Program-made: the position numbers and the translations under genes
Shown here: positions 7,692 to 16,396 of the stretch, one piece after another
How positions within the stretch are numbered: position 1 is the first letter of the stretch
Layout of the letters: each line of letters opens with the position of its first letter
NCBI GenBank assembly: GCA_934446455.1
Contig: CAKSEE010000011.1
Location: 1-62,317, forward strand
DNA: 62,317 nt
Source of the DNA: an uncultured Oscillospiraceae bacterium
GTDB lineage: Bacteria; Bacillota; Clostridia; Oscillospirales; Ruminococcaceae
Direction of reading: 5' to 3'
Notes under the pieces: model-generated
Database searches by the model: none
Seen by the model: only the letters and a program-made list of their open reading frames with translations
What the model was told of the DNA's origin: nothing

Positions 7692-9827
7692 GTGATAAAG
7701 CTGCCGAATCTTGACGACCAGAGATACGCTGATATAGTTGAAGCGGCGAAGCGGAGGATACCCGTTATCTTCCCCGAATGGACGGATTTTAACGAGCACG
7801 ACCCCGGCATAACGATACTCGAGCTTTTCGCGTGGCTCAAGGAGATGCAGCAGTATTATCTCAACCGCATTTCCGACGAGAGCTACGAGAATATGCTTAG
7901 ACTTGTCGGCATAGAGGTTATGGGCGCGGCGCCCGCGCAGGCTGACGCGGTGTTCGCAGGTGACGTGCCGCAGCGGCTGATTAAGGGCGCGTATGCGGAG
8001 CTTTCGGACGGCACGCGCTACGTGCTCGGGGAGGAGTTCACGCGCTCCCCGTTCGTTATGGGCGAGATTTTTGTGGACGGTGAAAACGCGCCGATAAATA
8101 TAACGGAGCTCAACCGCGAGCATGAAACGGACTTCCGTCCGTTCGGCAGCAGGCTTGGCGGCGAGGGGCGCTCCATGTATATAGAGGTAACGCGCTTTGA
8201 CCCGCAGGAGCTTTCAGACGGCTTCGCGCTGTCGTTCGAGGTGTCGGACGGCTGCCCCGTGCCGCGAAACGCCCCCGCAGACGGCAGGACGCGCGCGCCA
8301 AGGGATATCGTGTGGGAATACAGCACCGAAAGCGGCTTCGCGCCGTGCGAAGTCACATATGACGGCACGTTCGGGCTGTCGTTTTCGGGACAGATACGGC
8401 TTAAAATGGGTAAACCCGCGCCGTTTGCCCCGCAGGGGCTGAAAAAGGCGGTATGGCTGCGCGCAAGGCTTGTTCGCAGCGGCTGCGAGGATATGCCGCG
8501 CATTCGCTCGTTTACAAACAATTTCTGCCGGCTTACGCAAAAGGAGCGCCTCTGCGGCTGCGAGGACCTTGTGCTGAGCGGCGGCAGGGCGACCGTGCGC
8601 GACAGGCTGCTGCTCGAGGGGCTGTGCTTTGTGCTGGTGCGCGACGAGCACGGCTGGCTCTACGCGCAGGACGCCGTGGTGGAGCGCGGCGAACAGGGCG
8701 CTGTGATAGACGTTACGGGCTGCGGGATACAGGCGGCGGACGACGGCGAGCCGAACGTGCGAGTGGTGTTCTGCGAGGAAAGCTTCGGGCGTGGGCTTAT
8801 GTTCCGCTCGTCGGACGGACTGCCCTGTCAGGAGTTCAGCTTTGACCTGAACGGCGAGCTGCTTACGGGGGAGCTTCGCATTATGGCAGCGGACCGCGAG
8901 GGCGGAACGAACCCGCGCTGGCGCGAGTTCAGCTATACCGGCAGCCTGTCGCTTGCAGGACCGTACGACAGGGTGTTCACCTACGACGCAAAGCGCCGCC
9001 GTATTGTTTTCGGCGACAACGAGCACGGAGAAGTCCCCGATATCGGCGCGGACAACATCATGGTGATTTCCTGCGCCCTTACAAAGGGCAGGCAGGGCGC
9101 AGCCGCAAAGGGAAGCCTGCGCGCGATACGCGACGGCGGCGCGGAATACGCCGTGATACAGCCCTGCGCGGCGTTCGGCGGCAGGGGTAGGGAATCCACC
9201 GCGCACGCGCTTGACAGGCTGAGAGCCGACGTTGCAGGCGTTGTAAAGGCGGTGACCGCCGAGGACTACCGCACGATAGCGCTGCGCACCCCGGGGCTTC
9301 GCATAGCGGACGCAAAGGCGATACCGCTGTTCGACCCGGCTGCGAACCCCGCAGCGGAGGGCACGCCCGCAAATATGGTGACGCTTGTGGTGCTGCCGTA
9401 CAGCGAGGCTGCAATGCCCATGCCCGACGAGGGCTTTTTGAACGCGGTGAGCGAATACATCGAGGACTACCGCCCGATAACCACGCTTGTAAAGGTGTGC
9501 GCCCCGATATATGTGAGCGTTGACATAAGCGCGGAAGTGGTATGCACGATACGCGAGGTGGAGCAGGCGCGGCAGAGCGTGGAGCAGGTGCTGCGGAAGA
9601 TGTTCAGCGCCTCTGCGGCGGACGGCAGGGCGCACTTTGGCGAGCCCGTAACGCACGCCGCGGTAACTGCGGCAATATGCGCGGTGGAGGGCATACTCAC
9701 AGTAAGGCGGCTGCAGCTGAATATTTCGGACAGCCGCTGCACGCGCGACAGATACGGCAGAATGATGATACCGCCGCACGCGATTGCCTGCTGCGGCAGG
9801 GTTGAGATAGAAGTGACGGAGCCATAA
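7692..9827 (+). CDS. Second baseplate J-type protein (Afp12-like)
   Basis: The 711-residue product shares its N-terminal pattern with the upstream gene (LPNLDDQRYADIVEAAKRRIPVIFPEWTDFNEHDPGITILELFAWL) and has the same C-terminal features: RIVFGDNEHGEVPDIGADN and a gpJ core with TAEDYRTIALRTPGLRIADAKAIP. It is a baseplate wedge component. The GTG start lies 11 bp behind an AAGGAAAGGAG site. Two tandem J-type genes of unequal length are usual in eCIS loci. Confidence in family is high; which ring position each occupies is inference. Confidence 0.83.
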   Translation: MIKLPNLDDQRYADIVEAAKRRIPVIFPEWTDFNEHDPGITILELFAWLKEMQQYYLNRISDESYENMLRLVGIEVMGAAPAQADAVFAGDVPQRLIKGAYAELSDGTRYVLGEEFTRSPFVMGEIFVDGENAPINITELNREHETDFRPFGSRLGGEGRSMYIEVTRFDPQELSDGFALSFEVSDGCPVPRNAPADGRTRAPRDIVWEYSTESGFAPCEVTYDGTFGLSFSGQIRLKMGKPAPFAPQGLKKAVWLRARLVRSGCEDMPRIRSFTNNFCRLTQKERLCGCEDLVLSGGRATVRDRLLLEGLCFVLVRDEHGWLYAQDAVVERGEQGAVIDVTGCGIQAADDGEPNVRVVFCEESFGRGLMFRSSDGLPCQEFSFDLNGELLTGELRIMAADREGGTNPRWREFSYTGSLSLAGPYDRVFTYDAKRRRIVFGDNEHGEVPDIGADNIMVISCALTKGRQGAAAKGSLRAIRDGGAEYAVIQPCAAFGGRGRESTAHALDRLRADVAGVVKAVTAEDYRTIALRTPGLRIADAKAIPLFDPAANPAAEGTPANMVTLVVLPYSEAAMPMPDEGFLNAVSEYIEDYRPITTLVKVCAPIYVSVDISAEVVCTIREVEQARQSVEQVLRKMFSASAADGRAHFGEPVTHAAVTAAICAVEGILTVRRLQLNISDSRCTRDRYGRMMIPPHAIACCGRVEIEVTEP

Positions 9828-9861
9828 GGGCATTGCAAATAAACGACAAGGAGTGAGCCAA

Positions 9862-11007
9862 ATGACGGACAGCAGGCTGTATATAACGCTTAATCGCCAG
9901 AGCGAGTGGCAGCGTGCGCTTCTGTGCGGGCTTTCTGCGCGGGGTAATACCGTTGCTGCGGACAGCGGCGGCACGGGCGCGCTTATGATAACAGGCTCAG
10001 TCGATTCGGGCGAGCATAACTTCCTGTGGAGGAACCTGCTGATAGACGCGAGCCTGTGCAGCGGCACGATAATGAAGCTTTCCGCATACGCCGCAGACAG
10101 CACCATAGCGCAGATAAACGGCAGGGTGACGGAGCTTGACAGCTGGCTTACCGACGAGAGCGTACCCGCGCAGGAGCGCGCGCAGGCGGCAGACGGTCTT
10201 TTTAAGCCGCTTTTCTCAAACTGCACCGACGGGCTGATAAATATGCGCGGCAGGTACATATGGCTGAAGCTCGAGTTTATAATGCTCGAGCGCAGGGAGC
10301 TTGAGCTGCGGCGCATAAAGCTGCTTTTCCGCGGCGAGCAGATGATGGACTACCTGCCCGAGGCGTACCGCGTAGAGGACGGCGAAAACGGCTTTTTAAG
10401 CCGCTATATGTCGATATACGACGGGCTTTTCTTCGGCATGGACAACGCCATTGCCGACATGAGCCGCAGCCTTGACTACCGTGCGGCGGGCGGCAGAATG
10501 CTGCGCCTGCTTGCGGGCTGGGTGGGGATAGGAAACACCGCCTATATGACTGACGCACAGCTGCGGCAGCGCATAGAGCAGTCCGTGCAGCAGCGTCGGC
10601 TCGTAGGAGTAAAGCGCGGGCTTATCCGCTGGATAGAGAGCGAGTACGGCGTAACGCCGAATATCGTCGAGTATTTTCAGGTAAGCCGCATGATACACGA
10701 GGGCAAGGACCGCGAGGTCTACAGGCGGCTTTTCGGCAACGACCCGTACAGATTTTTCGTGCTTCTGCCCGAAAATACGTTCGCGGACATTCACGAAACG
10801 AACCTTTTTATGGAGCGCCTTAAGGCGGGCGTTCCCGCGCACACGCACGCGCAGGTTGTGATTCTGCGCAACAGCGTTATCCTTGAGGACCACACCTATC
10901 TCGGCGTAAATTCTGTCATCGGCGGTTTTTCGCCCGCAAACGTGGACGCGGGCAGCCGAATGGCTCACGATATCATCTTAGGAGGAAGCGAAAATGAACA
11001 ACAATAA
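9862..11007 (+). CDS. P2 gpI-type tail/baseplate protein
   Basis: The 381-residue protein contains the phage tail protein I-type domain in its middle (DYLPEAYRVEDGENGFLSRYMSIYDGLF, then LLAGWVGIGNTAYMTDAQLRQRIEQSVQQRRLVGVKRGLIRWIESEYG), a signature of CIS baseplate-periphery proteins encoded after the J proteins. I chose the ATG at 9862 because AAGGAG at 9848-9853 is 8 bp upstream; an in-frame GTG at 9853 overlaps that site and is unlikely. The 3' end overlaps the next gene by 14 bp. It probably links the wedge to peripheral fibres. Confidence 0.82.
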   Translation: MTDSRLYITLNRQSEWQRALLCGLSARGNTVAADSGGTGALMITGSVDSGEHNFLWRNLLIDASLCSGTIMKLSAYAADSTIAQINGRVTELDSWLTDESVPAQERAQAADGLFKPLFSNCTDGLINMRGRYIWLKLEFIMLERRELELRRIKLLFRGEQMMDYLPEAYRVEDGENGFLSRYMSIYDGLFFGMDNAIADMSRSLDYRAAGGRMLRLLAGWVGIGNTAYMTDAQLRQRIEQSVQQRRLVGVKRGLIRWIESEYGVTPNIVEYFQVSRMIHEGKDREVYRRLFGNDPYRFFVLLPENTFADIHETNLFMERLKAGVPAHTHAQVVILRNSVILEDHTYLGVNSVIGGFSPANVDAGSRMAHDIILGGSENEQQ

Positions 11008-12844
11008 TTATTTTCCCCTTGAAAGAAATCAGTATTTCTACGGAAAAATGCTTACTGCAAGAGATTTTGAAACAGAGCAGCGCTATTTCAACAACAAGCG
11101 CCGCCTGCTCAACCGCACGCTTTTCGGCGCGGGCGTTATCTGCGGGCTTGGCGTTTATCAGAACGACGACGCTTCCTTTTCGCTTGAAACGGGCATGGCG
11201 CTCGACTACATGGGCAGAGAAATCGTGGTGTCCGCGCCCGTTATAAGAAAGCTTCAGATGGTCGAGGGCTACGACGCGCTTGACGGCGCGCAGCAGGCCT
11301 ACCTTTGCCTGAGATACGCGCAGACCCCGCGAGAGCCCGTGAATAACATAGGCGCTGCGGACAGGGACAGCGAGCGCTTCAACAAGATAGAGGAGGGCTA
11401 CAGCCTTTACTTAAGCACCGCAGAGCCCGACGCGGCTGTGATATACGGCGGAGCGGGGCTTAACGACGTAAAGCTCATCTACAGCGCAAAGGGACTGCGC
11501 GTTATCCGCATTGTGCCGCGCCTTGCGCTTTCGGGCGAGGAGCTTTCAATGCGCTTTATCATACTCAAGGGGATAGACAGCCAGCCCGTGTCGTTCAAGT
11601 ACACGTTCGAGTCGGAGTATTTCAGAATGAACGGCGAGGGCAGCACGGTCACCATTTCCTTTACCGAGGACAGAAACTCCGAAAAGGACGTGTTCACCGT
11701 GGACGCCGCGCTGCGCGCTGCGCTCGTGTCGGAAACGGGCGTGCCGCTTTCAAAGGGCAAGGGCGTTATGTCCGTTAGCATGGGCGACTTTACCGACAGC
11801 GCAGAGGTCGCGGATATCCCCGAGATATACCTGTGCGCGGACGCGGACAGCTATTCGCTGATGAAGGACACGCGCATGAGCACGCTTGAAAACCACATTT
11901 CGGGCGAGAACACCCCCATTTACCTTGCAAAGATAGACTGCCTCAACATCGGCACGGGCTATATGATACGCCACATAACGGCGCTTCCGTTCGGGCAGCG
12001 CGTAACGGGGCTCTGCACGGACGAGAGCCTGACTCCCGCCGCGGAGGTGCCCGTACCTGCGGGAGAAGCCCCCGCCCCCGCGCCCGTCAAGGCGGAAAAC
12101 GCGCTCAAGGGCGGCGTTTCGGCTGAGGTGGAAACGCTCGAATACTGGCAGAAGCCGCAGGTTTCCGCGGTATACAGCCAGCAGAAGAAGAGCATAAGCT
12201 TCCGCTTCGGCATTCCGTCAAGCGAGGCGTACGACTACGCAACTTCCTCGGGAATCGTGGATATCCCGATATCGGGCGCCATCAGGGTGAACGCGCGCTT
12301 CTTCTCTGAGGATATCCCGCATAACCTTGGCGTGGGCGACGTGTGTATCTCCCTTTCGGTGGAATACAGCGACGACGGCGAGCGCAGGCTGCTTTTCGGC
12401 AGCGGCGAGGTGTTCGCGGCAAAGGGCGAGAACAAGAACGTGCCGCGCATTGAAAGCGCAGCGCTTCTCGACCCGCAGAAGGGAACGTTCAGGATAGGGC
12501 TGCGCCTTATCGACTATGTAGAGGGGCACACGATAAGGGTGCGGTGGTTCGCATACAAGCCCACAAGGGACACCGCAGCCGTGCGCGCAAAGGACGCGGT
12601 TACGGTAAGGGTAACGCCCGATATCCGCAAGCTCAGGCCCCTTGAGCGCGTGCGCTTCAAGGCGGACGTAGAGGGCAGCGCGGACAAGACGGTGGTGTGG
12701 TCCGTAAACGACGCGGACGGCGGCAACATAGATGAAAACGGGCTTTATCAGGCGCCCTCCACGGCGGGAACCTACGAGATAATCGCCGCAAGCAGCGCTG
12801 ACGAAAGCAGCCGCACATCTGCCTTTGTTATCGTTGAGGATTGA
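10994..12844 (+). CDS. CIS-associated conserved protein with C-terminal Ig-like domain
   Basis: This 616-residue protein starts with the motif region QYFYGKMLTARDFETEQRYFNNKRRLLNRTLFGAGVICGLGV-like (in short: FYGKML, ARDFETEQRYFNNKRRLLNR, GVICGLG), which I recognise from large accessory proteins next to the gpI-type gene in many eCIS loci. A Pro/Ala-rich linker at residues ~350-375 precedes a second domain, and the last ~85 residues look like a bacterial Ig-like fold (VTPDIRKLRPLERVRFKADV, VWSVND, ENGLYQAP). A role as a baseplate-periphery or fibre-attachment protein is inference. The start ATG follows GGAGGAAGC and overlaps the previous gene. Confidence 0.72.
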   Translation: MNNNNYFPLERNQYFYGKMLTARDFETEQRYFNNKRRLLNRTLFGAGVICGLGVYQNDDASFSLETGMALDYMGREIVVSAPVIRKLQMVEGYDALDGAQQAYLCLRYAQTPREPVNNIGAADRDSERFNKIEEGYSLYLSTAEPDAAVIYGGAGLNDVKLIYSAKGLRVIRIVPRLALSGEELSMRFIILKGIDSQPVSFKYTFESEYFRMNGEGSTVTISFTEDRNSEKDVFTVDAALRAALVSETGVPLSKGKGVMSVSMGDFTDSAEVADIPEIYLCADADSYSLMKDTRMSTLENHISGENTPIYLAKIDCLNIGTGYMIRHITALPFGQRVTGLCTDESLTPAAEVPVPAGEAPAPAPVKAENALKGGVSAEVETLEYWQKPQVSAVYSQQKKSISFRFGIPSSEAYDYATSSGIVDIPISGAIRVNARFFSEDIPHNLGVGDVCISLSVEYSDDGERRLLFGSGEVFAAKGENKNVPRIESAALLDPQKGTFRIGLRLIDYVEGHTIRVRWFAYKPTRDTAAVRAKDAVTVRVTPDIRKLRPLERVRFKADVEGSADKTVVWSVNDADGGNIDENGLYQAPSTAGTYEIIAASSADESSRTSAFVIVED

Positions 12845-12864
12845 TTTTCTGAAAGGACATGGCT

Positions 12865-13605
12865 ATGCAGGGGATAATCGACGGCGGCAGATACAAGGTC
12901 ATAGAGGTGCTGAAAAGCGGCGCGGGCTATAAGGCGTGCCTTTGCAACGATGTGACCAGGAACGACGACTATGCGCCGCTGCTGTTCAACATCTACAGCG
13001 GAAAGGACGAGATACGGCTCTTTCTGCCCTTGTATTATGCCATGAAGGACAGCGGCTACCACGATTTCATGCGGCTTGTAACGTCGGACGGGTGCGTGTG
13101 CGCGGTGTTTAACTACCACGGCGGCGAGCGTTTCGGGACGTTTTTTGCGCGGCACCCTGCGGAACGCTTCGAGGAGAAGCTGACCTACGCAGACAGGCTG
13201 CTTGCTGCGGCGCTCGAAACCGATATGCTGGACGAGGTGCTTGTAAACGGCGCGCTGCGCGAGGAGAACGCGGTGGTGGACGAAAAGAACCTTTCGGTGC
13301 ACTTCAACGTGTTTGCGCCGCCATGTGCGCTTGCGAAAAAGGGCTTCAGGGCGCAGCGGCTGGGCGAAATGCTCGGCATGATATTCCGCCCGGACAGATA
13401 CCTGCCCGCAGAGATAACGGACTTTATAGAGTCGCTTGAAAGCTCCGACGCGGGGTGCGTCGAGATATACTCCATGTGGCGCAGGGTGCGCGAGCAGGCG
13501 CTTGAAACGCGCAGGTCGTACGAAAAGGAAAGCTACACACAGTACCTTGCGCGAAAGGCGAGGGACAGGAAGCGCAGGCTTCTCAAAAAGAAAAACGAGC
13601 AGTAA
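12865..13605 (+). CDS. Kinase-like or unknown soluble protein of the CIS locus
   Basis: The 246-residue protein has no confident family. Its first ~40 residues (IIDGGRYKVIEVLKSGAGYKACLCND) resemble the glycine-rich loop and first strands of Hanks-type kinases, but no catalytic HRD or DFG triad is visible and the C-terminus is a basic helix (YLARKARDRKRRLLKKKNEQ). A degenerate kinase fold is therefore only a suggestion. The ATG at 12865 is preferred to 12859 because AAAGGA at 12852-12857 would be too close to the latter. It lies between structural genes and a membrane signalling gene, as regulators do in type VI loci. Confidence 0.45.
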   Translation: MQGIIDGGRYKVIEVLKSGAGYKACLCNDVTRNDDYAPLLFNIYSGKDEIRLFLPLYYAMKDSGYHDFMRLVTSDGCVCAVFNYHGGERFGTFFARHPAERFEEKLTYADRLLAAALETDMLDEVLVNGALREENAVVDEKNLSVHFNVFAPPCALAKKGFRAQRLGEMLGMIFRPDRYLPAEITDFIESLESSDAGCVEIYSMWRRVREQALETRRSYEKESYTQYLARKARDRKRRLLKKKNEQ

Positions 13606-13635
13606 CGCTGCACGGACGAACGGAGGCATTGCCGC

Positions 13636-16374
13636 ATGGCAAAGAAGATAATAAGCTTTATCGTGATACTGCTGGCATACTGTATCGTGGGCGCGTCAGT
13701 CATTATCGCAACGGATAATTACTCGCTGGGCTTCGCGGCGCATGGAGAGAGCGGCAGCTTTACCTATGCCTATGCGCTCGACCGCGCGGGCGGCATTTAC
13801 TACATAAGGGACAGCGGCGGGGCAAAGTCGCTGGTTTCGGTGGATTCCACGGGCAAGCGGCTTTTTGAGAAGAAGCTTGAAAGCGCGGACTTCGGCGAAA
13901 GCTTTTATGTCGGCGGAATCTATGTTGAGCACGACAAGAGCGTATACGTAACGGTCTACGGCTTCGACCCCGAAACGCGGTTTATAACCGACGCTTCCGT
14001 GCATATGTTCCTTGAGGACGGCAGCTATTACGGCAGGATATTCAGCCAGAAGACCTCAGTCTACTCAAACGGTGCGGGCAGGGTGATCTCCGCGCTCAGC
14101 GAGGATGACACGAGCATATATTTCTCGTTTGTTTCAGGGAATAAGGCGGAGGTGTTCACCGCGCTCAAGAACAACTCCGAGCCGGTGGTAAAGACTGCTG
14201 AGTACGACGTTGCCGCACAGGGCGTGTACGGGTGGTACACAAGCCCGTCAAAGGAACTTTACGCGGGCGGCAGGGGCGGTATCACCGTCTATTCCGCTGC
14301 GGGAGAGAGCTTTATTGCGGGCGACGAAAACGCCGTATTCGACGGTTTCTGGAACGGCATAAGCTCCGTATACGCGCTTGACAGCGCCACGGGCAGCGTG
14401 TACGCCGTGTCGGACGGCGCGCTTACATGCGTTGTAAACGGAAACAGGGTGATAAACGCCGAGAGCGGGCTTTGCACAAGGGACATGGCGGACATCGCCG
14501 TCGGAATAACGGGCAACATTCTCGGTACGGTCCGCGGCGAGAACACGCGGCTCTATGCGGGCAGCTTTACGCTTATGTCGCAGGTAACGGGCGACTCAAC
14601 GGATATGGCGGCGCTTATAAACGGCGCGCTTACCCTTGCGGCGACCGCAGCGGCGGTAATACTGCTGTCGGTGCTTACGTGGGACTTCTACTGCTCCATT
14701 CTCAGAATGCGCCTGTCGATTCTCCTGCGCCAGTCGCTGCTTATTGCGATGCTTATTTTCGTGTCGCTCTACTCGCTGTCGTTCTTCGTTATCATACCGC
14801 AGGTAGAGAGCATTGTTAAGGCGAATTACGCGCACGAGGCGGGGCTTATCGCAAACTCGTTCATGGACTCCATGACGGGCACGCTTATGAGCGAGGATGG
14901 CGAGATAAGCTACGCGGGGTGCGAGCGCTACCTCACCTCTTACGGCGAGTCGCTCGGCGGCGACAGCGAACACATCGGCGCAATAGCTGAAAAGCCGCAG
15001 ATAAGCCTGCTTGAAAACCGCGGCGGGCGGCTTTGCATAACCGCCTCGGGCGAGCTTCACCCCGAGGGCTGCCCCGCAGACAGGCTGGCGTACGACTTTA
15101 ACCTGAGCGAAGCCGCGGCGGCAATGACGGACGACGTGTGCATACTTAGCGGGGGCGTGTTCGGCGAGCAGCAGATAATGCTGCGCAAAATAGAGCTTCC
15201 CATGACGGCGAACGACGCGTACATATGCGTTTCGACAAGCGTAAGCGGGCTTTCGGACGCGGTAGCGAAGATACAGCGCATAATCAACATATCGCTCGTT
15301 GGCGGCGGCGTTGTGCTTATCGTGTTCTTTATGATAATTGAGAACATCACTGCGGGCGCTGTCAGAAAGCTCAAGCGCTCGGTCGACAGGATAGCGGCGG
15401 GGCAGTACGGCGCAACGGTCGAGATACACACGGGCGACGAGATAGAGGAGCTTTCGGGCTCGGTGCGCTCGCTTGCGGCGCATATCGTCGACAAGACCAC
15501 CAGCCTTGAGCGGCTCAACAACTCGTACTACCGCTTTGTGCCGCTCAGCTTCCTGAGCACGCTTGGCGAAACGAAGATAGAGCGCGTAAGCAAATCGCTG
15601 CACACCAAGCGCGAAATGACAGTGCTTTTCCTGCGCTTTAACTTTGCGCAGTCGCTTGCGAGCATGGAGAGCGAGGATATATTCGAGAACATAAACTCGG
15701 TGTTCGAGCAGATAATCCCCGTAATAAACAGCCATGACGGCACGGCGTACAACTTCCTTTTCAACGGCTTCAACGCCATATTCTCAGAGGATTCCGAGAA
15801 TGTTCTGCAGGCGGCGATAAAGATACGCGAGATAGTGGGCGCATTCAACGAGGCGCAGCGCACGCGCGGAAAGCGCACGGTAGACGTGCGCATAGTGATA
15901 AGCCGCGGAGAGGTGCTGCTTGGCTTCATCGGCGACGAAAAGCGCATGGAGCCTGCGGCGGTGTCCACGGTGATAAACCACTGCGAGGAAATGGAGGGGC
16001 TGTGCGCGGACAGCGGGCTCTACATAGTCTGCGCGGACGACGCGTTCGGCACGCTGCCGCGCGGCAGGTACAGAAGCCGCTGCATAGGCAGGTTCAGAAC
16101 GGCGGACGGCGAAACGCACAGATTGTACGATATGTTCGACAGCGACCCGTATTCGCTTATAAAGCTCAAGGAGCAGATGATGACGAAGTTTGAGCTTGGC
16201 GTGAACCTCTTTGAAAAGAAGGACTTCGTACACGCGCGCGGCGTGTTCATGGATATCGTGAAGTACGCGAGCGACGACGGCGTATCGCGCAACTATATGT
16301 ATCTCGCGGAGCATAACATCACCGCAGAGAACAAGCAACTCACCTACACGGTGTACAATATGCCCGTAAAGTGA
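13636..16374 (+). CDS. Transmembrane protein with HAMP and degenerate class III cyclase domain
   Basis: The 912-residue protein has TM1 at ~5-27, an extracytoplasmic beta-rich region to ~325, two TM helices at ~326-350 and ~369-390, a second extracytoplasmic region to ~545, TM4 at ~548-570, a HAMP linker (~570-620, LKRSVDRIAAGQYGATVEI) and a nucleotide-cyclase homology domain (~655-830). The cyclase fold is recognised from GEVLLGFIGDEKRMEPAAVSTVIN. Both metal-binding aspartates expected in such cyclases appear replaced: FSDI-like is LFLRF and the GDG-like turn is FNGFN. It is probably not a cyclase but a signalling scaffold. It is embedded in the CIS operon, 30 bp after the previous gene. Confidence 0.72.
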   Translation: MAKKIISFIVILLAYCIVGASVIIATDNYSLGFAAHGESGSFTYAYALDRAGGIYYIRDSGGAKSLVSVDSTGKRLFEKKLESADFGESFYVGGIYVEHDKSVYVTVYGFDPETRFITDASVHMFLEDGSYYGRIFSQKTSVYSNGAGRVISALSEDDTSIYFSFVSGNKAEVFTALKNNSEPVVKTAEYDVAAQGVYGWYTSPSKELYAGGRGGITVYSAAGESFIAGDENAVFDGFWNGISSVYALDSATGSVYAVSDGALTCVVNGNRVINAESGLCTRDMADIAVGITGNILGTVRGENTRLYAGSFTLMSQVTGDSTDMAALINGALTLAATAAAVILLSVLTWDFYCSILRMRLSILLRQSLLIAMLIFVSLYSLSFFVIIPQVESIVKANYAHEAGLIANSFMDSMTGTLMSEDGEISYAGCERYLTSYGESLGGDSEHIGAIAEKPQISLLENRGGRLCITASGELHPEGCPADRLAYDFNLSEAAAAMTDDVCILSGGVFGEQQIMLRKIELPMTANDAYICVSTSVSGLSDAVAKIQRIINISLVGGGVVLIVFFMIIENITAGAVRKLKRSVDRIAAGQYGATVEIHTGDEIEELSGSVRSLAAHIVDKTTSLERLNNSYYRFVPLSFLSTLGETKIERVSKSLHTKREMTVLFLRFNFAQSLASMESEDIFENINSVFEQIIPVINSHDGTAYNFLFNGFNAIFSEDSENVLQAAIKIREIVGAFNEAQRTRGKRTVDVRIVISRGEVLLGFIGDEKRMEPAAVSTVINHCEEMEGLCADSGLYIVCADDAFGTLPRGRYRSRCIGRFRTADGETHRLYDMFDSDPYSLIKLKEQMMTKFELGVNLFEKKDFVHARGVFMDIVKYASDDGVSRNYMYLAEHNITAENKQLTYTVYNMPVK

Positions 16375-16396
16375 AACGGAAGGAAACCCACAGGCT

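Noticed and set aside
5900..7840. Very long open frame (646 codons) on the - strand opposite the baseplate J gene
   Set aside because: It is the antisense of a well-supported gene in GC-rich sequence, has a composition dominated by Ala, Arg, His and Val, no ribosome site and no recognisable domain.
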